This document shows positions 54,417-62,657 of a stretch of DNA of 64,000 nucleotides, piece after piece (position 1 is the stretch's first letter; each line of letters begins with the position of its first letter). The translations under genes were made by a program, and so were the position numbers. Source of the stretch: Streptomyces sp. NBC_00335. GTDB taxonomy: Bacteria > Actinomycetota > Actinomycetes > Streptomycetales > Streptomycetaceae. The notes under the pieces were generated by a model. That model saw only the letters and a list, made by a program, of their open reading frames with translations. It had not been told where the DNA came from and did no database searches. Location of the stretch: NCBI RefSeq assembly GCF_036127095.1, contig NZ_CP108006.1, forward strand, positions 7,307,501 to 7,371,500, written 5' to 3'.

Positions 54417-55385
54417 CTACTGGCCACGCGCTTGGAGCGAGGCGAGATACGAGTTGTAGGCCGCCAGCTCCTGATCCCCGTTGCGGTCCTCGGACCGGTC
54501 GGAGCGCTTCGCGGCCCGCTGTTCCGAGTGGTACCACTGGTAGACCAGCGCGATCAGCACCAGCACCGAGGGGATCTCGCTGAAGGCCCAGGCGATTCCG
54601 CCGCCCCACTGCTGGTCGAGCAGGGGGTCGATGCCGAGGGAGGCGGGCGGGTTCGCGTACGTCTTGATCATCGGCTCGCTGGCCATCATCAGCGCGATGC
54701 CGAAGAAGGCGTGGAAGGGCATTCCGGCGAACAGCTCCAGCATCCGCATCACGTAGCCGGGGCGGTGCGGGCCCGGGTCCACGCCCATGATCGGCCAGAA
54801 GAAGACGAGGCCGACGGCGAGGAAGTGCACCATCATCGCGATGTGGCCCGTCTTCGACCCCATCAGGAAGTCGAAGAGCGGGGTGAAGTACAGGCCGTAG
54901 AGGCTGGCGATGAACATCGGGATGGTGAACACCGGATGGGTGATCACCTTCATGTACCGGCTGTGCAGGAGCATCAGGAGCAGCTCGCGCGGCCCCTTGT
55001 GACCTCGGGCCGCCGGCGCCAGCGCGCGCAGGGCCAGCGTCACGGGCGCGCCCAGCAGCAGCAGGATCGGGCTGAGCATGCTGATCACCATGTGCTGGAC
55101 CATGTGCACGCTGAACATGACCATGCCGTAGTCGTTCAGCTTGGTGCACATCACCAGGGCCACGCTCAGCACGCCGATGGTGAAGCCGATCGTCCGCCCG
55201 ACCGGCCAGGCGTCCCCGCGCCGGCGCAGCCGCACCACGCCCCACCCGTACAGCGCGAGGCCGAGGATCGAGCCGATGAGGAAGAAGGCGTCGAAGGAGA
55301 ACTCCAGCCCGCGCCCGAGGGTGAAGGGCGGCAGGTCCATCTTCATGTCCATGCCGTCGTGCGCGAGGTAACTCAATCTCTTCAC
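54417..55385 (-). CDS. Cytochrome c oxidase assembly protein (CtaG-type)
   Basis: The 322-aa integral membrane protein has about eight transmembrane segments and the caa3_CtaG signature. It has conserved His and Met in SVHMVQHMVISMLSPILLLLGAPV, then HPVFTIPMFIASLYGLYFTPLFD and HFLAVGLVFFWPIMGVDP. It supports copper-site assembly of cytochrome oxidase. Start is uncertain: GTG 55385 has a purine-rich AAGGGA directly beside it, while ATG 55352 would drop eleven residues. Confidence 0.88.
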   Translation of the reverse strand: MKRLSYLAHDGMDMKMDLPPFTLGRGLEFSFDAFFLIGSILGLALYGWGVVRLRRRGDAWPVGRTIGFTIGVLSVALVMCTKLNDYGMVMFSVHMVQHMVISMLSPILLLLGAPVTLALRALAPAARGHKGPRELLLMLLHSRYMKVITHPVFTIPMFIASLYGLYFTPLFDFLMGSKTGHIAMMVHFLAVGLVFFWPIMGVDPGPHRPGYVMRMLELFAGMPFHAFFGIALMMASEPMIKTYANPPASLGIDPLLDQQWGGGIAWAFSEIPSVLVLIALVYQWYHSEQRAAKRSDRSEDRNGDQELAAYNSYLASLQARGQ

Positions 55386-55412
55386 TCCCTTGACCCGTGG
55401 TGCCCCACCACA

Positions 55413-55456
55413 GTAATGCCGCCCCCGGACGGGAATCGTCCGGGGGCGGCCATTAC
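55413..55456. terminator. Strong hairpin downstream of pfkA
   Basis: CCGCCCCCGGAC with its exact complement gives a 12-bp stem and 7-nt loop. The arms extend by GTAATG/CATTAC past a single bulge. It lies 29 nt after the pfkA stop on the minus strand and just upstream of the ctaG-like start. Confidence 0.8.
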
Positions 55457-55484
55457 GGGAGTGACGCGCGGAAAGGGGGAAAGA

Positions 55485-56513
55485 TCACAGGACGTTCTGC
55501 GCCTCGTCGTAACGCTCCGACGGAACCGTCTTCAGGGTCTGCACGGCCTCGTCGAGCGGGACCATGACGATGTCCGTGCCGCGCAGGGCCGTCAGCATCC
55601 CGAACTCGCCCCGGTGGGCGGCCTCCACCGCGTGCCAGCCGAAGCGGGTCGCCAGGACGCGGTCGTACGCCGTGGGCGTGCCGCCGCGCTGGACGTGGCC
55701 CAGGATGACCGGCCGGGCCTCCTTGCCGAGGCGCTCCTCCAGCTCGACGGCGAGACGGTTGCCGATGCCGGCGAACCGCTCGTGGCCGTACATGTCGGTG
55801 CCGCCCTCTTCCAGGGCCATCGAGCTGCCCTCGGCGGGCTTGGCGCCCTCGGCGACCACGACGATCGCGAAGCGCTTGCCCTGCTCGAAGCGCTCGCCGA
55901 CGATCGCGGTCAGCTCCTCGATGTCGAAGGGGCGCTCGGGCACGACGATCGCGTGCGCGCCGGCCGCCATGCCCGAGTGCAGGGCGATCCAGCCGGTGTG
56001 GCGGCCCATGACCTCCACGACCATCACGCGCTGGTGGGACTCCGCGGTGGTCTTCAGCCGGTCCAGTGCCTCGGTGGCCACCCCGACGGCGGTGTCGAAG
56101 CCGAAGGTGACGTCGGTGGAGGCGATGTCGTTGTCGATCGTCTTAGGGACGCCGACGATCGGCAGGCCGCCCTGCGAGAGCAGGTTCGCGGCCTTCAGCG
56201 TGCCTTCGCCGCCGATCGGGATGATGGCGTCCAGGCCGAGATCGGCGACGTGGCCGCGGGCCCGCTCCACGCCGTCGCGCAGATGGGCGGGCTGGACCCG
56301 GGAGGAGCCCAGAATCGTTCCGCCACGGGCCAGGATGCCGCTCACGGCGTCCAGGTCGAGCTTGCGGTAGTCGCACTCCAGGAGGCCGCGCCAGCCGTCG
56401 TGGAAACCGATGACCTCGTCCCCGTGGTCGACGACGGCGCGGTGCACGACGGAGCGGATGACGGCGTTGAGCCCGGGGCAGTCGCCTCCGGAAGTGAGCA
56501 CACCTATGCGCAT
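55485..56513 (-). CDS. pfkA: 6-phosphofructokinase (ATP-dependent type)
   Basis: The 342-aa enzyme phosphorylates fructose-6-phosphate. Nucleotide loop TSGGDCPGLNAVIRS at 8-22, PIGGEGTLKAAN in place of the GGDGS motif, catalytic PKTIDNDIA and VEVMGRHTGW are clear. GGEGT is seen in actinobacterial PfkA as I recall and agrees with ATP rather than PPi use. Start ATG 56513 gives the usual length. Confidence 0.94.
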   Translation of the reverse strand: MRIGVLTSGGDCPGLNAVIRSVVHRAVVDHGDEVIGFHDGWRGLLECDYRKLDLDAVSGILARGGTILGSSRVQPAHLRDGVERARGHVADLGLDAIIPIGGEGTLKAANLLSQGGLPIVGVPKTIDNDIASTDVTFGFDTAVGVATEALDRLKTTAESHQRVMVVEVMGRHTGWIALHSGMAAGAHAIVVPERPFDIEELTAIVGERFEQGKRFAIVVVAEGAKPAEGSSMALEEGGTDMYGHERFAGIGNRLAVELEERLGKEARPVILGHVQRGGTPTAYDRVLATRFGWHAVEAAHRGEFGMLTALRGTDIVMVPLDEAVQTLKTVPSERYDEAQNVL

Positions 56514-56652
56514 GGCAGGGGAGGACCTTTGCAACGTGGGCCGACGACCGGACCACGTCGTCCGGTTGGAACTACCCAGCACCCTACAAGCGGATCGAGG
56601 GTGGACTGAACCATCCTCCACATGCTGGTCAGATCAGTCGTACGAAAACACG

Positions 56653-56686
56653 TCGGCCCGGATGCCCCGAGGGGAATCCGGGCCGA
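56653..56686 (-). terminator. Terminator after the murT-gatD unit
   Basis: TCGGCCCGGAT pairs perfectly with ATCCGGGCCGA (11 bp) 35 nt beyond the gatD stop on the minus strand. Confidence 0.75.
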
Positions 56687-56720
56687 ACGCCGGGTATCGG
56701 CGGTGCCGGTGGCGGTGCGG

Positions 56721-57449
56721 CTACGCGGGCTGCGTGGCCGCCGCGATGCGCTCGGCGCGCAGCGCCTCGTACCAGCGGTCGTCGATGGGCGGCAGCGCGT
56801 TCACGTCGAGGGCCAGCTTCAGCAGCAGGTCCGCGATCTGCGGGTTGCGCGCCAGCACGGGACCGTGCATGTACGTGCCGAACACCGTGTCGTTGTACGC
56901 GCCTTCGGTGCCGTCGCCGGTGCCGTTGCCGCGGCCCATCGTGACCCGCGCGAAGGGCCTGGCCGTCGGGCCGAGGTGCGTGACGCCCTGGTGGTTCTCG
57001 AAGCCGGTCAGCTGCGGCAGGCCGAGCCGGGGGTCGATGTCCCCCAGCACGTCGCCGACGCACCGCTCGCCCTCGCCGCGCACGGTCACCACGTCCAGCA
57101 GGCCGAGGCCCTGCTGGCGCTCGCCGACGTCGTTGACGAACTCCTGGCCCAGGATCTGGTAGCCGGCACAGACGGAGAAGACGATCGCCCCGTTCGAAAC
57201 GGCGCGCTCCAGACCGCCGTCGCGCAGCAGGCGCTCCGCGGCCAGCCGCTGCGGCCGGTCCTCACCGCCGCCGATCAGGTAGATGTCGCCCGAGGTGGGG
57301 ATCGGCTGGTCGCTGCGCACGTCCACGCGCTGTACGTCCAGGCCGCGCCGGCGGGCCCGGCGCTCGACGACCAGGGCGTTGCCCTGGTCTCCGTACGTGC
57401 TGAGCAGGTCGGGGTAGATCCACACCAGACGCAGGCTGTTGTCGCTCAT
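56721..57449 (-). CDS. gatD: Lipid II isoglutaminyl synthase glutaminase subunit GatD
   Basis: The 242-aa class I glutamine amidotransferase has Cys in FSVCAGYQILGQEF and His in TYMHGPVLARNP. It lacks the synthetase domain, which is supplied by MurT encoded 19 nt upstream. GatD frees ammonia from glutamine for amidation of the D-Glu of lipid II, essential for cell wall cross-linking in many Gram-positives. The pair arrangement supports the assignment. Confidence 0.92.
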   Translation of the reverse strand: MSDNSLRLVWIYPDLLSTYGDQGNALVVERRARRRGLDVQRVDVRSDQPIPTSGDIYLIGGGEDRPQRLAAERLLRDGGLERAVSNGAIVFSVCAGYQILGQEFVNDVGERQQGLGLLDVVTVRGEGERCVGDVLGDIDPRLGLPQLTGFENHQGVTHLGPTARPFARVTMGRGNGTGDGTEGAYNDTVFGTYMHGPVLARNPQIADLLLKLALDVNALPPIDDRWYEALRAERIAAATQPA

Positions 57450-57468
57450 GCTCTTGTCCTTATGGGTA

Positions 57469-58707
57469 CTAGTTGCCGACGCGGCGGCGCACGTCCTGGA
57501 AGGCGGTGTAGTTGGCGATCAGCTCGATCTGTCCGGGCGGCGCCAGCTGCACGGCCTCGTCGAGGGTCTCGCACACCCGGAAGTCCAGGCCCGCGACCTC
57601 CAGGCGGACCGCGAGGTCCAGCTTGCGGTCGCCGATCACGAAGATCGGGTGGCCGGCCAGGCGCGGGTAGTCCACGTCCCACAGCCAGGAGGTGTCGGTG
57701 CCGTCCGCGCCGCGTGCGTTCACCGACAGGATCACCGGGGTCGGCGGCGGGTCGATCAGGGAGAAGGTCTCCAGCCAGCCGGCCGGGTTCTTCGCGAGCA
57801 GCAGCCGCAGTTCGCGGCCCATGAAGCTCACCACGTCGTAGCGTCCGGCGACGGCCTGCACCTGGTACATCCGCTCCAGTGCCACCTGCGGCGGGACGCC
57901 GAAGACGGCCGCCACCGCGGCCGAGGTGGCCGCGTTCGCCTTGTTGGCGCGGCCCGGGAGCTGGAGGCTGATCGGCCAGGCGCTGCCGTGCGGGTCGAGC
58001 ACGTGGTCACCGGAGAGCACCCAGCTCGGGGTGGGACGCCGGAAACCGCACTCGCCGCAGAACCAGTCGTCGCCCGGACGCTGCATGACGCCACCGCAGG
58101 AGGGGCACGACCAGGCGTCGTCCTTCCACTCCTGACCGGCCGCGACCCACACCACGTTCTGCGAGGAGGAGGCGGACCACACGATCAGCGGGTCGTCGCA
58201 GTTCGCGACGATGACCGCCTTGGAGCCGGAGAGGCCCTCGCGCCACTTCTCCGCGAGCATGCGGGTCTCGGCGGCGCGGTCCAGCTGGTCACGGGAGAGG
58301 TTCAGCAGGGCGATCACCTTGGGGGTGACGTCCCGGGCCACTCCGGCCAGGTACTTCTCGTCCACCTCGATGACGCCGTAGCGGGCGTCCGAGCCGCCCG
58401 CCAGGGCGGAGGTGATGCCCGCGGGCATGTTCGCGCCCAGCGCATTGGAGACGACCGGGCCGCTGGCCCGCAGGGCCTCCGCGATGAGCCGGGTCGTCGT
58501 GGTCTTGCCGTTCGTCGCCGAGACGAGGACGACGTCGAGATGCTGCGCCAGCGCGCCGAGGAGATCGGGGTCGAGCTTGAGCGCGACCTTGCCTCCGATC
58601 ACCGATCCGCTTCCGCGTCCCGCGGCCCGCGACACCGCCGCTGCGGCCTTGCCCGCCGTCACGGCCAGCTTGGCCCGCGGCGAAAGCGGCTCTGTGTTGC
58701 CTGCCAT
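57469..58707 (-). CDS. murT: Lipid II isoglutaminyl synthase ligase subunit MurT
   Basis: The 412-aa Mur ligase-like protein has ATP loop SATNGKTTTTRLIAEA, NLSRDQLDRAAETR and a four-Cys zinc ribbon in the central domain (CPSCGG, then CGECG). The Mur C-terminal DUF1727 domain ends DYPRLAGHPIFVIGDRKLDLAVRLEVAGLD. It activates the D-Glu carboxylate of lipid II and works with GatD downstream. ATG 58707 is the start. Confidence 0.93.
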   Translation of the reverse strand: MAGNTEPLSPRAKLAVTAGKAAAAVSRAAGRGSGSVIGGKVALKLDPDLLGALAQHLDVVLVSATNGKTTTTRLIAEALRASGPVVSNALGANMPAGITSALAGGSDARYGVIEVDEKYLAGVARDVTPKVIALLNLSRDQLDRAAETRMLAEKWREGLSGSKAVIVANCDDPLIVWSASSSQNVVWVAAGQEWKDDAWSCPSCGGVMQRPGDDWFCGECGFRRPTPSWVLSGDHVLDPHGSAWPISLQLPGRANKANAATSAAVAAVFGVPPQVALERMYQVQAVAGRYDVVSFMGRELRLLLAKNPAGWLETFSLIDPPPTPVILSVNARGADGTDTSWLWDVDYPRLAGHPIFVIGDRKLDLAVRLEVAGLDFRVCETLDEAVQLAPPGQIELIANYTAFQDVRRRVGN

Positions 58708-58830
58708 CGTCCCTTGTCCTCCTTGCGTCGGTCGCCCCCAGCCTATCCATGACCTGCCCGCGCCCGGACCGCGGCGCCCCCGGTCTGCCGAAGATCTCCT
58801 CATATAGTCGCCCGTCGTACTCTTACCGCC

Positions 58831-59394
58831 ATGCGACAGCGCCCCCTCCCCGGTACCTCCGGCATCGTCCGCACCATGAGCCTGCTGGGCGACCCGGTGC
58901 TCCATTCCGCTTGCGCGGAGGTCACCGAGTTCGGTCCGGCCCTCGACCGGCTCATCGAGGACATGTTCGCGACGATGTACGCCGCCCAGGGCGTCGGCCT
59001 CGCAGCGAACCAGATCGGCGTGGGGCAGCGGGTGTTCGTATACGACTGCCCCGACGACGAGGACGTCCGCCACGTCGGGCACATCGTCAACCCGCGGTTG
59101 GTGTCCGCGGAGGGGGACGAGTTCGCCGGTCCCGAGGGGTGCCTGTCCCTGCCGGGGCTGGAAGCGTCCACGGTCCGCTTCGACGAGGCCGTCGTCGAGG
59201 GCGTCACCTCGGACGGGGCGCCGGTTCGGGTGGCCGGGACGGGGTTCTTCGCGCGGTGCCTGCAGCACGAGTGCGATCACCTGGCCGGTGCGGTGTACGC
59301 GGAGCGGGTTACGGGGCTGCGGGCGCGCAAGCTGCGCAGGCAGATCCGGAAGACCGACTGGGGTCAGGCCGGGATCCACGCGCTGGGGGAGTGA
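58831..59394 (+). CDS. def: Peptide deformylase
   Basis: The 187-aa enzyme removes the formyl group from new proteins. Motif 1 GVGLAANQIG, motif 2 EGCLSLPG with the metal Cys, and motif 3 QHECDHLAG with two metal His are intact. The start ATG 58831 leaves a short N-terminus RQRPLPGTSGIVRTM. It is divergent from murT. Confidence 0.94.
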   Translation: MRQRPLPGTSGIVRTMSLLGDPVLHSACAEVTEFGPALDRLIEDMFATMYAAQGVGLAANQIGVGQRVFVYDCPDDEDVRHVGHIVNPRLVSAEGDEFAGPEGCLSLPGLEASTVRFDEAVVEGVTSDGAPVRVAGTGFFARCLQHECDHLAGAVYAERVTGLRARKLRRQIRKTDWGQAGIHALGE

Positions 59395-59409
59395 AAGCCC
59401 GGCGGGGCC

Positions 59410-59438
59410 GGGGTTCCCGGGGCTCCGCCCCGGACCCC
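59410..59438. terminator. Bidirectional hairpin between def and TetR gene
   Basis: GGGGT..CCGGGGC-TCC-GCCCCGG-ACCCC is a two-part stem between the convergent def and TetR genes. Confidence 0.6.
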
Positions 59439-59439
59439 G

Positions 59440-59464
59440 CGCCTCAAACGCCGGCGGGGCTGGA
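59440..59464 (-). repeat. Streptomyces-type interspersed CGTTTGAGG repeat, copy 2
   Basis: CGCCTCAAACGCCGGCGGGG reads as CCCCGCCGGCGTTTGAGGCG on the minus strand, the same element as at 25799 in reverse orientation. Confidence 0.6.
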
Positions 59465-59490
59465 TTTGCCCCTGACGGTGCCCGGTGGGG

Positions 59491-60135
59491 CTAGAAGCCC
59501 GGGCCGTCCGCTCGGTTGCCGGCCGTGGCCAGGCGGCCCCACAGGAGATCGGTGAGGGCGCTGACGAGTTCCTTGCGCGCGCAGGGGCGTTCGCCGAGCC
59601 ACCAGTCGCCCGCCGCGTGCATCATGCCGACGATGCCGTGGCCCCAGACCCGGGCCAGGCGTTCGCCGCCGGGGCCCAGGTCCACGCGTTCGCCGATCAC
59701 CTGGGCCAACTCCTCGCCGAGGCGGCGCAGCAGCGGGGCCGAGTGCAGGCCGACGTCGAAGCCGCGCTCGGGGGCCTGGGAGTCCTCGGCCGGGTGCATG
59801 AGAAAGCGGTAGACCTGGGGGCGGGCCTCGATCGCGGCGAGGTAGGTGTCGAGGGTGGCCTCCACTCGGCTGCGCCGTTCGGCGGGTGCGTCCAGTGCCG
59901 CGCGCAGCGAGTCGAGCAGGGCGTCCGTGTGCCGGACGGCCAGGGCCTGGTAGAGGCCCGCCTTGTCGCCGAAGTGGCGGTAGAGGATGGGCTTGGTGAT
60001 GCCCGCCTCCGCGGCGATGGCGTTCATGGACGCCTTGGGGCCGTCCCTGAGGACGACCCGGTCGGCGGCCTCCAGCAGCTCCCGCCGCCGGCGCTCGCCC
60101 GCTCCCGGCTCGCCGGACTGCCGTGTGGTCTCCAT
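59491..60135 (-). CDS. TetR-family transcriptional regulator
   Basis: ATG 60135 (METTRQSGEPG) gives 214 aa. The N-terminal helix-turn-helix is RELLEAADRVVLRDGPKASMNAIAAEAGITKPILYRHFGDKAGLYQAL. The C-terminal ligand domain resembles acyl-ligand regulators. It is divergent from the acyl-CoA dehydrogenase. Two palindromes of the TTACC/GGTAA type lie between, so it likely represses the dehydrogenase and itself in response to an acyl-CoA. Confidence 0.93.
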   Translation of the reverse strand: METTRQSGEPGAGERRRRELLEAADRVVLRDGPKASMNAIAAEAGITKPILYRHFGDKAGLYQALAVRHTDALLDSLRAALDAPAERRSRVEATLDTYLAAIEARPQVYRFLMHPAEDSQAPERGFDVGLHSAPLLRRLGEELAQVIGERVDLGPGGERLARVWGHGIVGMMHAAGDWWLGERPCARKELVSALTDLLWGRLATAGNRADGPGF

Positions 60136-60243
60136 GCCGTCTTCACTCCCCGCCCTTGCGATGTCCTGAGGCCACGCAACGTAACACCCCGCACACCGTG
60201 GCGATCTCATCGGCGGTCCGTCATCGCTGCTGCTTGACAGTGC

Positions 60244-60257
60244 TTACCGGCCGGTAA
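60244..60257. promoter_or_regulatory. TetR operator candidate 1 (TTACCGGCCGGTAA)
   Basis: A perfect 14-bp palindrome directly behind TTGACAG (60234-60240), which could serve as the dehydrogenase -35 hexamer. It shares half-sites with the second site 22 nt away. Confidence 0.7.
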
Positions 60258-60278
60258 CAGACTGGAGTCGGAGTGGGG

Positions 60279-60293
60279 GTTACCGTAGGTAAC
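60279..60293. promoter_or_regulatory. TetR operator candidate 2 (GTTACCGTAGGTAAC)
   Basis: Perfect 6-nt arms around a 3-nt centre, 64 nt before the acyl-CoA dehydrogenase ATG. Same TTACC/GGTAA half-sites as the first site but a different spacing. Confidence 0.65.
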
Positions 60294-60356
60294 TTGCTTG
60301 ATGGACACTGCTCGGCAGCCACCTGTACGGCAGGCGACACGAAAGATGGAGGGGAC

Positions 60357-61586
60357 ATGGCGGAGTTCACCATGGAGCTCAACGACGACCAGAAGCAGGT
60401 GCGGGACTGGATCCACGGCTTCGCCGCCGACGTGATCCGCCCCGCGGCCGCGGAATGGGACGAGCGCGAAGAGACTCCGTGGCCCGTCATCCAGGAGGCC
60501 GCCAAGGTCGGCATCTATTCCCTCGACTTCTACGCCCAGCAGTTCTTCGACCCCACCGGCCTCGGCATCCCGATGGCGATGGAGGAGCTGTTCTGGGGCG
60601 ACGCGGGCATCGCGCTGTCGATCGTCGGCACCGGGCTCGCCGCCATCGGCGTCGTCGCCAACGGCACCGAGGAGCAGATCGGGACCTGGATCCCGCAGAT
60701 GTACGGCACCCCCGAGGACGTGAAGGTCGCCGCCTTCTGCTCCTCCGAGCCCGACGCCGGCTCCGACGTCGGTGCGATGCGCACCCGCGCCGTGTACGAC
60801 CAGGCCAAGGACGAGTGGGTGCTCAACGGCACCAAGACCTGGGCGACCAACGGCGGCATCGCCAACGTCCACATCGTCGTGGCCGTCGTCGACCCGGAGC
60901 TGGGGACGAAGGGGCACGCCTCCTTCATCGTGCCGCCGAACACCGCGGGCCTGTCCCAGGGGCAGAAGTTCAAGAAGCACGGCATCCGCGCCTCGCACAC
61001 CGCCGAGGTGGTGCTGGAGGACGTACGGATCCCCGGTTCCTGCCTGCTCGGCGGGAAGGAGAAGCTGGACGAGCGGCTCGCGCGGGCCCACGAGCGGGCC
61101 AAGGCCGGCGGCGGGGAGCGCGTGAAGAACGCGGCCATGGCCACCTTCGAGGCTTCCCGCCCGGCCGTCGGCGCCATGGCGGTCGGCACGGCGCGCGCCG
61201 CGTACGAGGTGGCGCTGGACTACGCGAAGACCCGTACGCAGTTCGGCCGGCCGATCATCGACAACCAGGGCGTCGCCTTCCAGCTCGCGGACATGCGGAC
61301 CTCCATCGACGCGGCCCGGCTGCTGGTGTGGCGGGCCTCCTGGATGGCGGTCGCGGGCAAGCCCTTCACCTCGGCCGAGGGCTCGATGTCGAAGCTGTTC
61401 GCGAGCGAGACCGCCAAGAAGGTCACCGCCCAGGCGGTCCAGATCCTCGGCGGCAACGGCTTCACCCGCGAGTACCCGGTGGAGCGCATGCACCGCGACA
61501 GCGCGATCTACACCATCTTCGAGGGGACGAGCGAGATCCAGCGGCTGGTGATCGCGCGCACGCTCTCGGGCATGCCGATCCGCTAG
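60357..61586 (+). CDS. Acyl-CoA dehydrogenase
   Basis: ATG 60357 follows a GGAGGGG-like site and gives 409 aa. ACAD features are complete: FCSSEPDAGSDVGAMRTRA (FAD/substrate loop), GTKTWATNGGIA, YAKTRTQFGRPIIDNQGVAFQLADM, QILGGNGFTREYPVERMHRDS and IFEGTSEIQRLVIAR with the catalytic Glu. It oxidises an acyl-CoA and passes electrons to ETF. The chain-length preference cannot be read. It is divergent from a TetR gene that is likely its repressor. Confidence 0.94.
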   Translation: MAEFTMELNDDQKQVRDWIHGFAADVIRPAAAEWDEREETPWPVIQEAAKVGIYSLDFYAQQFFDPTGLGIPMAMEELFWGDAGIALSIVGTGLAAIGVVANGTEEQIGTWIPQMYGTPEDVKVAAFCSSEPDAGSDVGAMRTRAVYDQAKDEWVLNGTKTWATNGGIANVHIVVAVVDPELGTKGHASFIVPPNTAGLSQGQKFKKHGIRASHTAEVVLEDVRIPGSCLLGGKEKLDERLARAHERAKAGGGERVKNAAMATFEASRPAVGAMAVGTARAAYEVALDYAKTRTQFGRPIIDNQGVAFQLADMRTSIDAARLLVWRASWMAVAGKPFTSAEGSMSKLFASETAKKVTAQAVQILGGNGFTREYPVERMHRDSAIYTIFEGTSEIQRLVIARTLSGMPIR

Positions 61587-61607
61587 CGCGTCGGTTCGGG
61601 AGCGGGG

Positions 61608-61649
61608 AAGGGGGCCCGGGGCTGCCGCGAGGCGGTCCCGGGCCCCCTT
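61608..61649 (+). terminator. Terminator after acyl-CoA dehydrogenase gene
   Basis: AAGGGGGCCCGGG and its exact 13-base complement enclose a 16-nt loop, 21 nt after the stop. Confidence 0.75.
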
Positions 61650-61705
61650 CGTGCGCCTGCGCCGGGCCGGCGGCCCCCGGGCGGCCCGGGGGCCGGACGC
61701 CCCGT

Positions 61706-62164
61706 TCAGGGGCGCAGGAGGGCCTTCAAGGCTCGGGAGAAGCACAGGCGCGCCGCCGCCGCGACCAGGGGGTCGAAGGGGCGGCCCAGGCCCCGTACGC
61801 GCAGTTCCTCGCGCCATTCGGCCTCGCAGCCGCCCGCGGGCGAGGGGCGGAGCTCGATCTCCGCCCGGCCCCGCACCACGCGGCCGTGTTTGACGAGCCG
61901 GACCAGTCCCGCGGAGCCGTCCTGCGGGGGCCGCCAGAGGGTGACTTCCATCGGGTCGTCGAAGGTGATGCTCCCCACGCCCGTACGCATGGTGAAACGG
62001 GTTCCGTTGTGCGTCGGAGGCGGTGTTTCGATGATCGCCCGGGTGAGCGGGACGGCGGCGGCGTGGCGTTCCCAGTCCGTCAGCCTCGTCCACGCCTCCC
62101 CGGTGTCGAGAAGTGTGCGGTGAATGATCCGGATAGCGGGCATGAGCGCATCGTAAGCGGGCAT
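61706..62164 (-). CDS. SRPBCC-family protein
   Basis: The 152-aa protein (ATG 62164, MPAYDALMPAIRI) resembles the START/SRPBCC ligand-binding fold: EAWTRLTDWERHAAAVPLT, RFTMRTGVGSITFDDPMEVTLWRP, AEWREELRVRGLG, and a terminal helix with RLCFSRALKALL. Such proteins bind lipids or polyketide intermediates or act as cyclases. ATG 62143 is a shorter alternative. No partner gene is nearby. Confidence 0.8.
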   Translation of the reverse strand: MPAYDALMPAIRIIHRTLLDTGEAWTRLTDWERHAAAVPLTRAIIETPPPTHNGTRFTMRTGVGSITFDDPMEVTLWRPPQDGSAGLVRLVKHGRVVRGRAEIELRPSPAGGCEAEWREELRVRGLGRPFDPLVAAAARLCFSRALKALLRP

Positions 62165-62298
62165 ACACACCCTGAACTGGGCGGCGAATATGGGTTCCGC
62201 CCGGGGGTGGCGATCAGTAATACTCACCGCCACCGTGGATCGCGGATTCGACCGGGTGACCACCGGCCTTCCCGCCCCACTCTGCGAGGAGGTGCGCC

Positions 62299-62484
62299 AT
62301 GTGCTCCCACCAGCCCCCCTGCCCGACCGCCGACAGCGTCGACCACGACGCCGCACGCACCGTGGCCTTCCACCCCGAACAGGGCTGGAACCTGCTGTGC
62401 AACGGTGCCGTGGTCTTCGATGACACAGGTGAACTGCTCCCCGACGGCCGCACGGTGGAACCCCGCCGCCCGGCCCTGGTCTGA
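62299..62484 (+). CDS. DUF5999 family small protein
   Basis: A strong GAGGAGG stands before the ATG. The 61-aa product MCSHQPPCPTADSVDHDAA, then GWNLLCNGAVVFDDTGELLPDGR, matches the DUF5999 family of Streptomyces as far as I recall. It has three Cys but no signal, so it may bind metal. Function is unknown. Confidence 0.87.
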   Translation: MCSHQPPCPTADSVDHDAARTVAFHPEQGWNLLCNGAVVFDDTGELLPDGRTVEPRRPALV

Positions 62485-62497
62485 GCGAGGAGGCAGC

Positions 62498-62590
62498 ATG
62501 CGCCAGCAGCTGATCCGAAAGCCCGTCCCGAAGCCCGCACCCCGAGACCTGGACCTGCGTACACCGTCGGGCAGACCCCTCCCGTACTGA
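62498..62590 (+). CDS. Very small basic protein (30 aa)
   Basis: The ATG lies 13 nt after the DUF5999 stop and is preceded by GAGGAGG. The product MRQQLIRKPVPKPAPRDLDL, then RTPSGRPLPY, is basic and Pro-rich. Position and ribosome site support translation as the second gene of a small unit. I know of no family for it. Confidence 0.6.
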   Translation: MRQQLIRKPVPKPAPRDLDLRTPSGRPLPY

Positions 62591-62657
62591 CGGGAGCCCC
62601 GGAGTTACGCCACGGCGCCACTGGCTGCGTCCACCGGCCCGGCCCACGCACTGGGCT

